Source: Methanogenium sp. (GTDB taxonomy: Archaea; Halobacteriota; Methanomicrobia; Methanomicrobiales; Methanomicrobiaceae). Taken from it: 40,277 nt of DNA. This document shows, in pieces, positions 7,060 to 16,232 of the stretch; the stretch's first letter is position 1; each line of letters begins with the position of its first letter. The stretch lies in the NCBI GenBank assembly GCA_030595665.1, contig JAUVCV010000022.1, positions 1-40,277 on the forward strand. The letters are read 5' to 3'. The notes beneath the pieces were generated by a model. It did no database searches, was not told where the DNA came from, and worked only from the letters and a program-made list of their open reading frames with translations. The position numbers and the translations under genes are program-made.

Positions 7060-8307
7060 ATGGAAAAAAACAACCCTTTTGAAATAGCACAGAAACAGCT
7101 TTACACATGTGCCAAGGTTCTTAATCTGGAAGATGATGTTGTACGGATGCTTGAAAATCCCATGCAACAGGTTCAGGTATCTATTCCGGTAAAGATGGAT
7201 AACGGAACAACAAAAGTGTTCCAGGGATTCAGAATCATATATAATAATGTCCTTGGCCCTGCGAAAGGTGGCATCCGTTTCCACCCCGAAGAGACCATCG
7301 ATACCGTGAGGGCACTTGCTGCATGGATGACATGGAAATGTGCACTGCTTGACGTGCCACTCGGCGGCGGAAAGGGCGGAATCATCTGCAATACAAAAGA
7401 ACTCTCAGAAGGAGAACTTGAACGCCTGAGCCGCTCATACATCGACTGTGTCTGGCAATTCATCGGACCTGATGTTGATGTCCCGGCACCTGATGTCTAT
7501 ACCACTCCACAGATCATGGCCTGGATGATGGATGAATACTCCAAGTTATCCGGGAAAAACCAGTTTGGCGTCCTTACCGGCAAACCACTCAATGTAGGCG
7601 GATCAGCCGGCCGTGGCGATGCAACCGCAATGGGTGGCATGTACACCATCCGTGAGGCAGCAAAAGAAGTGGGCATGGACCTTTCAAAGGCAAAAATCGC
7701 CATCCAGGGATTCGGAAATGCAGGTTCCTTTGCTGCAAAACTCTCACAGGAACTCTTTGGTGCAACCGTTGTCGCTGTCAGTGACTCAAAGGGCGGTGTC
7801 TACAACCCGGACGGCCTTGACATTGCAGAAGTCCTGAAACACAAGAAAGAGACCAAATCTGTCATCAACGCTCCGAACACTGAGACCATCACCAATACTC
7901 AGGTCCTTGAGCTTGATGTTGACATTATCATCGCAGCTGCACTTGAAAATGCAATTACCAAAGATAATGCAGGAAACATCAAAGCAACAATCCTTGCAGA
8001 ACTTGCAAACGGTCCAACCACACCGGAAGCAGACGAAATCCTGTACAAGAACGGCATTCATGTCATACCTGACTTCCTCTGCAATGCAGGCGGGGTCACT
8101 GCATCATACTTTGAAATGGTCCAGAACACGTACATGTATTACTGGACTGCAGAAGAAGTGTACGCCCGTCTTGACCAGAAGATGACCAAGGCATACCATG
8201 AAGTGCTCTATGCATCAAAGAACCACAATGTAACCATGCGCATGGGAGCATACACTGTTGCCGTAACCCGTGTTGTTGATGCAATGAAAACCCGTGGCTG
8301 GGTATAA
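7060..8307 (+). CDS. gdhA: Glutamate dehydrogenase (hexameric, Glu/Leu/Phe/Val dehydrogenase family)
   Basis: The protein has 415 residues, the usual archaeal length. Visible motifs are GPAKGGIRFHP (66-76), LDVPLGGGKGG with catalytic K105, DVPAPDVYT, LTGKPLNVGGSAGRGDAT and the nucleotide fold GFGNAGS, followed by VAVSDSKGG. The enzyme reductively aminates 2-oxoglutarate to glutamate or runs in reverse. NAD versus NADP use cannot be settled by eye. The longer frame starts at 7033, but the ATG at 7060 has GGGAG eight bases upstream and fits family N-termini. A TTTAAATGC TATA-like box lies near 7004. The stop overlaps a GGTATAATACC palindrome, followed by a T-run near 8322-8330 that may end transcription. 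Confidence 0.95.
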   Translation: MEKNNPFEIAQKQLYTCAKVLNLEDDVVRMLENPMQQVQVSIPVKMDNGTTKVFQGFRIIYNNVLGPAKGGIRFHPEETIDTVRALAAWMTWKCALLDVPLGGGKGGIICNTKELSEGELERLSRSYIDCVWQFIGPDVDVPAPDVYTTPQIMAWMMDEYSKLSGKNQFGVLTGKPLNVGGSAGRGDATAMGGMYTIREAAKEVGMDLSKAKIAIQGFGNAGSFAAKLSQELFGATVVAVSDSKGGVYNPDGLDIAEVLKHKKETKSVINAPNTETITNTQVLELDVDIIIAAALENAITKDNAGNIKATILAELANGPTTPEADEILYKNGIHVIPDFLCNAGGVTASYFEMVQNTYMYYWTAEEVYARLDQKMTKAYHEVLYASKNHNVTMRMGAYTVAVTRVVDAMKTRGWV

Positions 8308-8570
8308 TACCATACGCCAATCTTTTTTTTATCCCGTATCTGAAAGGGAACGAATTATTCATACCCTCAGAAATTGTGCCACAACAATACATTCAGTTTA
8401 GCAGACATTCTTTTATTTAGCGAACAGAGTAGTATCCAGTAATTTTCTTAACGAAAATGCAAAAATACCGGGAAAACACACAATTTCCCACACTGTTGCC
8501 TGAAAAATCAGTGTACAGAAAGCCGGTTTTATACCCCACACCAAAAAAAATAACAAAATGTGAATAATCC

Positions 8571-10379
8571 ATGTTCCTTCCAACCACACAAAAAGATATG
8601 AAGAAGCGCAAGTGGGACCAGTGCGACGTAGTCATTGTTACACCGGATGCCTACGTTGATCACCCTTCATTTGCGACAGCCGTCCTCGGCAGAATGCTTG
8701 AATCCAAAGGATACCGGGTCGGCATCATAGCCCAGCCAAAATGGAGAGATCCAGAATCGTTCCTTGCATTGGGAGTTCCAAAGATTGCTTTTGCCGTATC
8801 CGGCGGAGCGATGGACTCAATGGTGATGAATTACACCGCATCCAGAATCCCCCGCGGCGATGATGCATACTGCGAAAAAGGAGACCCGTATTTCTCACAC
8901 AAAGGAGAAGGGAAAAGATACCGGATTCGGCCTGACAGAACAATCAATGTCTACACAAACCAGATCAGAAGCGTATGTCGCGAAGTGCCCATCATTATCG
9001 GCGGTATTGAAGCGTCAATGCGAAGGATTGCACACTATGACTTGTGGACAGATTCTGTCAGAAAAAGCATCCTCTTTGATGCAAAGGCTGACATCCTGAT
9101 ATACGGAATGGGTGAATACCCTCTCGTCGACTGTATCAAAGCATTGTCAGAGGGACAGAGCCCGGAAACAATGGAGATACCGGGGACGGCTGTCATCAGA
9201 AAATCCACGGAAGACATCCCGAAAGCAATTACGCTCCCGTCATTTGCAGACGTAAGAGACAAGAAAAAATCATTTAAAACAGCATTTAAGCTTTTTTACA
9301 AAAACAGGGATCTCAATCCGATGATCCAGCCACAGGACACCCGGAGCCTTGTCCAGTTTCCCCGGCGCCTCCTGACAACGGAAGAACTTGATTACATCTA
9401 TGCGCTTCCGTTTGAACGGAAACCCCATCCGCAATACAGAGATATTCCGGCATTCTGGATGATAGAGAATTCAGTTACGTCGCACCGGGGCTGCTACGGA
9501 CGGTGTTCATTCTGCTCCATTACCGCACACCAGGGCGCGGAAATTGTGTCCCGCAGCAGAGAATCAATTCTGGAGGAAGTAAAACAAATAGCATCGAAAC
9601 CCGGATTTTCCGGCACGATTACGGATATCGGAGGGCCAACGGCAAATATGTACGCCTCATCCTGCCGTATAAAGGGATGCCGTGACCATAATTGCCTGAA
9701 AGAAGATACGGCATGCAAAAAACTCATTTCAGGAACAAAAAAATATCTTCAGCTCTTAGATGATGCAAGAAGTATCAGGGGCGTAAAACATGTATTTATC
9801 AGTTCAGGGCTTCGGTATGACCCGGCACTCATGACTGATGACCTCATCCGTGCGTGTATTGAATTTCACACACCCGGAAGAATCAAGGTTGCACCGGAAT
9901 CCGGCAGCGCAAAAGTGCTGAACCTGATGGGCAAACCATCCCCGGAAGTATTTGCTGACTTTCTGGAACGGGCCCGAAATATTGCCATAAAAGAGGGGCT
10001 GCCCCTGAAAGTAGATCCATATATCATCGCCGGGCACCCTGGTGAAGAAAAAGCTGAAGCAGAAGAGACCATAGCGTTTCTCAATACAAATAAATTGCAT
10101 GGCAACCAGATCCAGATGTTTACCCCCACCCCTCTCACCCGCTCTACGGCGATGTATTATCTGGGATATGATCCCATCACCGAAGAGGTTACCCCTGCAG
10201 AGCATGATGTAAAACGTCTGGAAGAAAGAAAGCTCCAGATCGTCAACCGGGACATCACCGTAAAGAAACAGAGTGCACGGGAACTGAACGCAAAAATGAA
10301 TATACGCAACACGTATCGGGATACAGGCAAATCCAAAAAGAGCATGCCCTCCCTGATGAAAAAAACCACACGTAAATGA
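8571..10379 (+). CDS. YgiQ-type (UPF0313) radical SAM protein
   Basis: A 602-residue protein beginning MFLPTTQKDMKKRKWDQCD, followed by TPDAYVDHPSFATAVLGRML, the usual start of this family. The radical SAM cluster motif is CYGRCSFC (in SHRGCYGRCSFCSITAHQG), with a TIM-barrel core beyond it. An N-terminal cobalamin-binding-like region precedes it, as in many B12-radical SAM proteins; this is family knowledge rather than something proved here. A second cysteine group (CRIKGCRDHNCLKEDTACKK) may hold an extra cluster. The C-terminal tail is basic. No function has been established for the family as far as I know. It stands alone between gdhA and the glutamate synthase operon, with a TTTTATAC box about 40 bases before the ATG. 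Confidence 0.9.
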   Translation: MFLPTTQKDMKKRKWDQCDVVIVTPDAYVDHPSFATAVLGRMLESKGYRVGIIAQPKWRDPESFLALGVPKIAFAVSGGAMDSMVMNYTASRIPRGDDAYCEKGDPYFSHKGEGKRYRIRPDRTINVYTNQIRSVCREVPIIIGGIEASMRRIAHYDLWTDSVRKSILFDAKADILIYGMGEYPLVDCIKALSEGQSPETMEIPGTAVIRKSTEDIPKAITLPSFADVRDKKKSFKTAFKLFYKNRDLNPMIQPQDTRSLVQFPRRLLTTEELDYIYALPFERKPHPQYRDIPAFWMIENSVTSHRGCYGRCSFCSITAHQGAEIVSRSRESILEEVKQIASKPGFSGTITDIGGPTANMYASSCRIKGCRDHNCLKEDTACKKLISGTKKYLQLLDDARSIRGVKHVFISSGLRYDPALMTDDLIRACIEFHTPGRIKVAPESGSAKVLNLMGKPSPEVFADFLERARNIAIKEGLPLKVDPYIIAGHPGEEKAEAEETIAFLNTNKLHGNQIQMFTPTPLTRSTAMYYLGYDPITEEVTPAEHDVKRLEERKLQIVNRDITVKKQSARELNAKMNIRNTYRDTGKSKKSMPSLMKKTTRK

Positions 10380-10672
10380 TACCACTGCACACCGCAGATA
10401 CCGATGAAAGGTGATTCCTCTCTAAAGATAGAGGGAACACATATTTTTGGTTCAATCAAAAAAACAGAATAATCGTTATCCCGGGAAAATATCTCAATAA
10501 CTTTTTTTATATGTCCGGTGATTGCCTGTTACCGGGCAATCATTGACAATGTTGTATTTTCCGCTCGTTCCACACTATTTTTTCTCTTTTTTCGTAATTG
10601 AATGAAACGGAAAGCAAAATACCGTTCTGTGTTGTCCTCCTCATCCAGATATCCATTCCATCGGGGCGGCAC

Positions 10673-10692
10673 GATAGAAGGAAACTTCTATC
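10673..10692 (+). promoter_or_regulatory. Hairpin or palindrome GATAGAAG-GAAA-CTTCTATC upstream of glutamate synthase
   Basis: A perfect 8-base-pair inverted repeat with a GAAA spacer lies in the 440-base gap between ygiQ and the glutamate synthase operon. GAAA is a stable GNRA tetraloop if transcribed, but the site is upstream of the likely promoter, so it may instead be a terminator-like end of the ygiQ transcript or a protein site. Confidence 0.35.
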
Positions 10693-10707
10693 AGGCATTA
10701 GATAAAA

Positions 10708-10742
10708 CTATGGTATTATTTAGTACCGATCACATACCATAG
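10708..10742 (+). promoter_or_regulatory. Candidate nitrogen-regulator (NrpR) operator upstream of glutamate synthase
   Basis: CTATGGTAT, a 17-base spacer and ATACCATAG form a perfect 9-base-pair inverted repeat; a nested GGTA-N8-TACC shares the left arm. NrpR of Methanosarcina is known to bind GGTA/TACC-type inverted repeats, and the gene controlled is a core nitrogen gene, so NrpR is the leading candidate. A likely TATA box (GTTAAAATAA, about 10773-10782) lies 30 bases downstream. The unusual spacing keeps confidence moderate. Confidence 0.5.
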
Positions 10743-10780
10743 AAGAGCAACCAAACCCAGGGTCTGGAAAACGTTAAAAT

Positions 10781-10796
10781 AAGATCCAAGGATCTT
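10781..10796 (+). promoter_or_regulatory. Palindrome AAGATCC-AA-GGATCTT at the glutamate synthase promoter
   Basis: The palindrome sits between the likely TATA box and the expected transcription start of the operon, a typical repressor position in Archaea. Its sequence differs from the GGTA/TACC element 50 bases upstream, so it may serve another regulator. Confidence 0.4.
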
Positions 10797-10819
10797 TCTT
10801 ACAAAAATGTGTGATAACA

Positions 10820-11866
10820 ATGTGCGGAATAATCAGTGTCATCGATAGAAAGAAAAATCCAATGGATGGTACAGCAATCAGAGAAGCACTGTCCATAATG
10901 GATGAAAGGGGTAATGGCGAAGGGGCAGGATATGCAGTCTACGGCGCATTCCCTGAATTTGCGGATTACTATGCAATCCACGTATTTTATGACGATCTCA
11001 TCGGGCCAAAAACAGCAGTCGAAGAAGAACTGGATAAAGTGGGCACCGTAAAGCATGATGAAGAAATCCCAACGTTTGAACAACCCAACCTGAAAAAACG
11101 GCACATTCCGTGGAGATATTTCTTTAAACCAAATGTGACGGCCCTCGGCACAACGGCATCTGAAGAAGATATCCTGGTCTACCTCATGAAAAAGGTCAAT
11201 ACCACCATTCCCGGGGCACTGATTTACTCCACCGGCAAAAATATTGCCATCTTCAAGGCAGCCGGCTGGCCGGAGGATGTGGCCGATTTCTATCGCATCC
11301 AGGATTATGAAGGATACATCTGGCTCTCCCACAATCGATACCCCACAAATACCGCAGGCTGGTGGGGAGGCGCCCACCCGTTTAATCTGCTCGACTGGAG
11401 TGTCGTACATAATGGTGAAATCACATCATACGGGACAAACAAACGCTATCTGGAGAGTTTTGGCTATGTATGCACAATGCATACCGATACCGAAGTGGTC
11501 GCGTACTTAACGGACCTCCTCCAGAGGCAGCACAAGCTTCCGGAAGAACTGGCGTTCAAAGCACTTACACCCCCGTTCTGGGATGAGATTGACATAATGC
11601 CGGAAAAGGAACGGGAATTCAATACTGCTCTGAGAATGACATACAGCCCCGCCATGATGAACGGGCCGTTTGCGATTGTTGTGGCAAGCTCAGAAGGAAT
11701 TGCAGGAATAACAGACAGAATAAAACTCCGTCCCCTTGTCGCTGCAGAAAAAGGAGACCGTCTGTATCTCTCCAGTGAAGAGGCGGCTATCCGTGTGATG
11801 GAACCAGCCCCTGACCGCATCTGGATGCCACGCGCCGGAGAACCGGTCATCGGGAGGGTATACTAA
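10820..11866 (+). CDS. Glutamate synthase, glutamine amidotransferase (class II) subunit
   Basis: The protein has 348 residues and starts MCGIISVIDRK; after removal of Met, Cys2 is the N-terminal nucleophile of class II amidotransferases. LSHNRYPTNTAGWWGGAHPFN and VVHNGEI are further glutaminase motifs. It releases ammonia from glutamine for the synthase subunit. I moved the start from 10811 to the ATG at 10820 because the Cys must be residue 2; GTGAT lies just before it. It is the first gene of a four-gene operon and overlaps the next by one base (TAATG). In bacteria the same domains are part of a single 1500-residue protein. Confidence 0.92.
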   Translation: MCGIISVIDRKKNPMDGTAIREALSIMDERGNGEGAGYAVYGAFPEFADYYAIHVFYDDLIGPKTAVEEELDKVGTVKHDEEIPTFEQPNLKKRHIPWRYFFKPNVTALGTTASEEDILVYLMKKVNTTIPGALIYSTGKNIAIFKAAGWPEDVADFYRIQDYEGYIWLSHNRYPTNTAGWWGGAHPFNLLDWSVVHNGEITSYGTNKRYLESFGYVCTMHTDTEVVAYLTDLLQRQHKLPEELAFKALTPPFWDEIDIMPEKEREFNTALRMTYSPAMMNGPFAIVVASSEGIAGITDRIKLRPLVAAEKGDRLYLSSEEAAIRVMEPAPDRIWMPRAGEPVIGRVY

Positions 11867-13383
11867 TGCCCATCGGAAGTGTCCCTCCAAAGTATAAAGT
11901 GGAAATTGACAGAGACCTCTGCATGCTCTGCGAACGGTGCATTGAAAACTGCCCCTATGGAACATTCCGCCGCGAAGGCAACAAGATCCTGATCTTTTCC
12001 CGTGCATGCACCGGTTGCCACCGCTGTATTGCCATGTGCCCGCGTGATGCCATCAGCCTTCAGGAGAAACCAATCGATTACCGCTCACATCCGGTATGGT
12101 CACGCGAGGCCCGCGAAGCCATCTATAACCAGGCACAAACAGGGAAGATTGTCCTGACAGGAATGGGAAATGCACTCAATGTGCCGCAAATCTTTGACCG
12201 GCTCCTGCTGGATGCCTGCCAGGTCACCAATCCATCCATTGATCCGCTCCGCGAACCGATGGAACTCAGGACATATATCGGGAAAAAACCCAGGAAGCTT
12301 ACCATTGACAAAACACCGGAAGGGGACATCGACCTTGTCACAAAACTGGCACCAAACCTGAAGTGTGGAACTCCCATTATGATCGCCCACATGAGCTATG
12401 GCGCCATATCACTCAACGCTCAGCTTTCACTGGCACGCGGGGCGGCCGAAGAGAAGACGTTCATGGGAACAGGGGAAGGCGGACTGCACCAATCCCTGTA
12501 CCCATACCAGGACAACATGATTGTCCAGATTGCATCCGGCCGTTTTGGTGTTGACATCGATTATCTCGAACGGGGTGCGGCAATTGAAATAAAAATAGGG
12601 CAGGGAGCAAAGCCGGGGATCGGCGGCCACCTTCCGGGAGAAAAAGTCGATGAGGGTGTATCAAAGACACGGATGATCCCACCCCATAGCGATGCAATCA
12701 GCCCCGCCCCCCACCACGACATCTATTCCATTGAGGATTTGTCCCAGCTTGTCCGAAGCCTGAAGGAGGCAACGGAATGGAAGAAACCCGTATTTGTAAA
12801 GATTGCCGCCGTCCACAATGTCGCTGCCATTGCTGCAGGCATTGCACGGTCATCTGCGGATGCTGTTGTCATTGACGGGTTCCGCGGAGGTACAGGGACC
12901 GCACCCCGCGTATTCCGCGACCATGTCGGGATACCCATTGAAGCGGCCATCGCTGCCGTTGACGCAAAACTCAACGAACAGGGCATACGAAATGAAGTTT
13001 CCGTCATTGCATCAGGAGGTATCCGTGACAGTGCTGATGTGACAAAAGCCATTGCACTTGGTGCGGATTCCGTCTACATCGGTACCGCCGCACTGGTGTC
13101 TCTCGGATGCAGGGTATGCGGGAGCTGTTACCGCGGCCTCTGTCCCTGGGGCATTGCAACACAGCGCGAAGATCTCACGGCACGGATTGACCCTGATATC
13201 ATGTATAAAAACGTGTCAAACCTGATACACGGCTGGACACTTGAGATATCTGAACTGATGGGGGCTGCAGGCATCAATTCCATTGAAAGCCTGCGGGGGA
13301 ACCGGGACCGCCTCAGGGGGTACATGCTTGATGAAAACATCCTCTCGGTCCTTGACGTGAAGACCGTCGGAGCTGATGTCTGA
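11866..13383 (+). CDS. Glutamate synthase, FMN-binding synthase subunit with N-terminal 2[4Fe-4S] ferredoxin domain
   Basis: The protein has 505 residues. Residues 19-58 carry two CxxCxxCxxxC(P) clusters (C19-C29 and C48-C58). The TIM-barrel synthase domain follows with GTGEGGLHQSLYPYQ, IKIGQGAKPGIGGHLPG, VVIDGFRGGTGTAP and ASGGIRDSADVTKA, which bind FMN and 2-oxoglutarate. CRVCGSCYRGLCPWG (about 415-427) is the family's Fe-S region. It combines 2-oxoglutarate and glutamine-derived ammonia to form glutamate, with electrons from the partner subunit through the ferredoxin clusters. Start and stop overlap both neighbours by one base (TAATG and TGATG), showing tight translational coupling. Confidence 0.94.
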   Translation: MPIGSVPPKYKVEIDRDLCMLCERCIENCPYGTFRREGNKILIFSRACTGCHRCIAMCPRDAISLQEKPIDYRSHPVWSREAREAIYNQAQTGKIVLTGMGNALNVPQIFDRLLLDACQVTNPSIDPLREPMELRTYIGKKPRKLTIDKTPEGDIDLVTKLAPNLKCGTPIMIAHMSYGAISLNAQLSLARGAAEEKTFMGTGEGGLHQSLYPYQDNMIVQIASGRFGVDIDYLERGAAIEIKIGQGAKPGIGGHLPGEKVDEGVSKTRMIPPHSDAISPAPHHDIYSIEDLSQLVRSLKEATEWKKPVFVKIAAVHNVAAIAAGIARSSADAVVIDGFRGGTGTAPRVFRDHVGIPIEAAIAAVDAKLNEQGIRNEVSVIASGGIRDSADVTKAIALGADSVYIGTAALVSLGCRVCGSCYRGLCPWGIATQREDLTARIDPDIMYKNVSNLIHGWTLEISELMGAAGINSIESLRGNRDRLRGYMLDENILSVLDVKTVGADV

Positions 13384-14132
13384 TGAAGAATAGCAAGACA
13401 ATCGATGCAAAAGGCATGCACTATACCCCCCTCAACAAGGAAATACGGGCAGCAGTAAAAGACGGCGTAACGGAAATAATTCTTAATAATATCAATGGTC
13501 AGCGGTTTATCGGAAACGGACTCCGTGGTGAAGATGTGACAATAATCGTCAACGGGGTCCCCGGCGGGGATCTCTGCATGTTCATGTCAGGCCCGACCTG
13601 TATTGTGCATGCAAACGCTGAACATGCCCCCGGAAATACCCTGGACCGGGGTAAAATATTCATCCACGGAACCGCAGGCGATGCGGTTGCCCATTCCATG
13701 CGGGGCGGTGAGGTGTATGTGCGTGACAGCATCGGATACCGTGGCGGCATCCACATGAAGGAATATAAGGATAAATGCCCGGTCCTTGTCGTCGGCGAAT
13801 ATACCCGTGCGTTTCTGGGAGAATATATGGCAGGAGGCATTCTCATTGTTCTTGGACGGGGAAAGGATCAGCCCCCTGTTGATGAACGGGGAGTGGGAAC
13901 AGGCATCCACGGAGGAGAACTCTACATACGGGGAGAGGTGCCTGACCACCTTCTGGGAATCGGTGCGGAGAAAAAACCCTTTACCGAAGCTGACCGGGAA
14001 AAAATCCGGCCGTATATTGAAAAATACTGCAGGGAATTCGGCGTGGATGAACCGGAACTCTATATTGATGAGTACGTACATATCGGGCCTTCCAGTGCCC
14101 GGCCGTTTGCAGAAAAATATTGTTGGGAGTAA
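13383..14132 (+). CDS. Glutamate synthase, GXGXG-domain subunit
   Basis: The 249-residue protein is a right-handed beta-helix of repeating G-x-G units: NNINGQRFIGNGL, MFMSGPTC, DRGKIFIHGTAGDAVAHSMRGG, GYRGGIHMKE, and LGEYMAGGILIVLGRG. In bacterial GltB this is the C-terminal structural domain that holds the amidotransferase and synthase domains in register; archaea often encode it separately. The start overlaps the preceding stop (TGATG), and the next gene begins six bases after the stop. A family member, FwdC of formylmethanofuran dehydrogenase, shares this fold, but the operon settles the role here. Confidence 0.92.
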   Translation: MKNSKTIDAKGMHYTPLNKEIRAAVKDGVTEIILNNINGQRFIGNGLRGEDVTIIVNGVPGGDLCMFMSGPTCIVHANAEHAPGNTLDRGKIFIHGTAGDAVAHSMRGGEVYVRDSIGYRGGIHMKEYKDKCPVLVVGEYTRAFLGEYMAGGILIVLGRGKDQPPVDERGVGTGIHGGELYIRGEVPDHLLGIGAEKKPFTEADREKIRPYIEKYCREFGVDEPELYIDEYVHIGPSSARPFAEKYCWE

Positions 14133-14138
14133 GAGAAA

Positions 14139-15176
14139 ATGCCAGGGAAAAATTATCAGAACCTGAAGGAAGAGGTATGGGACACCGGCATCTGTTCCGG
14201 GTGTGGTGCATGCGTTGCCGTATGTCCGGCAGACGCCATCATATTCACCCGTGATGAAAACGGAGACTCACCTGTCCAGACGGGGTATTGTAAGGAAGTA
14301 ACAGACAATGTGCCATGCGGTGCATGTTACACCGTCTGCCCACGGACCGCGACAGAAGAGAAGAACAGGATGGAAAAGACCGGTCTTGGCGAATACACAG
14401 ACATCTTTGCTGCCCACTCGGGATTTGCGGTAGAAAAACGACAGAGCGGTGGTGCAGTAACGGCAATTCTCGCCAACGCCATTGAGGAAGGGCTTATTGA
14501 TGCCGTCGTTACCGTGACCGCAGACCCGTGGACACAGAAACCACAGTCGGTTGTTATCACACAGACGGAAGTGGTGATTGCGAAGGCAGGCAGCAGATAT
14601 GCCTGGTGGGTTCCCACGCTGGCGGCACTGAAATCAGCTGTGGTGACACAAAAAATCGAGACAATTGCGGTCGTCGGTGTTCCCTGTGCTGTGTCTGCAG
14701 CACGAATAATGAAGACATCTGACCATGATCTGTTAAGACCTTTCGGACGGGCCATCCGCCTTATTGTCGGGCTGTTCTGCACAGAGACTTTTGATTATGA
14801 AATGCTCATCAACGATAAGATCGTTCGTGAGATGGAAATTGAGCCCTGGCAGATTGCAAAACTGGATGTGCGGGGCAAATTAATAATTGAAACCACAGAC
14901 AATGCCGTCAGGGAAATTCCGCTGGATGCCCTTGGAGACTGCGTTCGAAGAGGATGCCACGCATGCGGGGATCTGACCGCCGTTGATTCTGACATATCCG
15001 CAGGTTCAATGGGAAGCCCGGACGGCGAAACGACCCTCATCATCAGGACTTCTGCAGGAGTTGGATTTGTTGATCATGCAACAGAGACCGGAAGACTGGT
15101 CGTTAGAAAAGATGCATGTGATCTTAAGGGTATCATACGTCTGTCACAGATAAAAGCAGAACGAATCCACACATAA
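14139..15176 (+). CDS. FrhB-like (F420-type) electron-input subunit of glutamate synthase
   Basis: The protein has 345 residues. The N-terminus has a ferredoxin motif CSGCGACVAVCP (C19-C29) and a second Cys set (C60, C63, C67). It continues as an FrhB/FdhB-type domain: EKRQSGGAVTAILANAIEEGLIDAVV, GSRYAWWVP, VVGVPCAVSAAR, GLFCTETF and a late CVRRGCHACGDLTAVDSDIS. This family carries FAD and oxidises reduced F420 in F420-reducing hydrogenase and several other methanogen enzymes. As the last gene of the operon it most likely feeds electrons from F420H2 into glutamate synthesis, replacing the NADPH-oxidising small subunit of bacteria. The electron donor is inferred from the family. Confidence 0.88.
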   Translation: MPGKNYQNLKEEVWDTGICSGCGACVAVCPADAIIFTRDENGDSPVQTGYCKEVTDNVPCGACYTVCPRTATEEKNRMEKTGLGEYTDIFAAHSGFAVEKRQSGGAVTAILANAIEEGLIDAVVTVTADPWTQKPQSVVITQTEVVIAKAGSRYAWWVPTLAALKSAVVTQKIETIAVVGVPCAVSAARIMKTSDHDLLRPFGRAIRLIVGLFCTETFDYEMLINDKIVREMEIEPWQIAKLDVRGKLIIETTDNAVREIPLDALGDCVRRGCHACGDLTAVDSDISAGSMGSPDGETTLIIRTSAGVGFVDHATETGRLVVRKDACDLKGIIRLSQIKAERIHT

Positions 15177-15293
15177 TCTCTTTTGTATGAGAATCCACAT
15201 ACACAAATACATATTTTCCGGACGATGAAACTGGTATATACAGTATCATTCTCTGGATTACCCCGTATCAACCAGAGGTCTGAGACAATTACT

Positions 15294-16040
15294 ATGAAAC
15301 AACTAAAATTTGTCAATCATCGCATCGATGAATATGCCCTTCAGGTAACATACGATCCGGCAACCGACAATGGCAAAGTGATCTTTAATCTCACTCTGAT
15401 TAAAGAGGAAGACCGCAGTTATGCGGTTGAAATCATTCACCAGTCTCATAAAGCAGGCATCTGTGTTAGTGACCGTATGCTCATCGCTGACGCGGGTGTA
15501 CAGATTGGGGATAAAACGATACCAAGGGGATACTGCGGCATGGTAACGATGTGCAGCATTACCCTTGATGCAATACTGCTGAGAAACGGCATTCCCATTA
15601 ATCCCATTGGCGGGGGCCTGCTGGAGATAAAAGATCACGTGCCCCGCAGGTTTACCTCTCTGATACGTTACGATGCAACAACCATCGATCCGACGCAGGT
15701 GATGATCGACCAGGGCTCCACCGGCATCAGCGGGGTTATCCAGACGGGGACGGGCAGTATCCTTGCAAATATACGGGAATCCCATATGGCAGCAGAACCA
15801 CTCCTTTTTGAAATTCTCGACCTGTTTGGAACAATGGGTTTTACCGGCATTCTGGATGTGGGCAGCCCGAACAGGTCCATGTTCGGGGTCCCCGTCACAA
15901 CGAACTATCAGGGCATTGTGATGATCGGCGGAGCAAATCCGGTGGCGGCATTTATCGAGTCGGGACGGTGGGCAGAGACGACCGCGATGAAGGGATTAAT
16001 TCCGGTGTCACGGCTGGTTCATATTGATGATATTGAGTAG
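15294..16040 (+). CDS. NrpR regulator domain protein without HTH (NrpRII-like)
   Basis: The 248-residue protein consists of one NrpR regulator domain: KVIFNLTLIKEEDRSYA, GYCGMVTMCSITLDAILLRNGIPINPIGGG, LIRYDATTIDPTQVMIDQG, QTGTGSILANIRE and GMVTT-like GVPVTTNYQGIVMIGGANPVAAFIE. It has no DNA-binding domain, as in Methanosarcina NrpRII, which works with the HTH-bearing NrpRI encoded here at 26819-27778. NrpR represses nitrogen genes and is released by 2-oxoglutarate. I start at the ATG at 15294: the 37 codons upstream in the longer frame do not match the family, and a TATA box (GGTATATAC, about 15231) lies in them. It follows the glutamate synthase operon by 118 bases. Confidence 0.9.
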   Translation: MKQLKFVNHRIDEYALQVTYDPATDNGKVIFNLTLIKEEDRSYAVEIIHQSHKAGICVSDRMLIADAGVQIGDKTIPRGYCGMVTMCSITLDAILLRNGIPINPIGGGLLEIKDHVPRRFTSLIRYDATTIDPTQVMIDQGSTGISGVIQTGTGSILANIRESHMAAEPLLFEILDLFGTMGFTGILDVGSPNRSMFGVPVTTNYQGIVMIGGANPVAAFIESGRWAETTAMKGLIPVSRLVHIDDIE

Positions 16041-16232
16041 ATCCTGTTTTCCGCCTTTCAGGTGTGGTTCATTGTTCATCTTTTTTTAGTCATTCCCGAC
16101 ATGGTCGGTGTCATCATCCGTGTCACCGGTATAGCCGTGCAGCAGCCAACCGTGTGATACCGGAATACCGGGGGCAAGGAGGAAGGGGGCCTTATTGTGT
16201 ACCGCAGGTTGCCCGACGGAAAAAATTTAGAC

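Noticed and set aside
8301..8311. GGTATAATACC palindrome, similar to the NrpR-like half-sites, at the end of gdhA
   Set aside because: It overlaps the stop codon and is not before a gene; the next start is 260 bases away. Short palindromes of this kind arise by chance.
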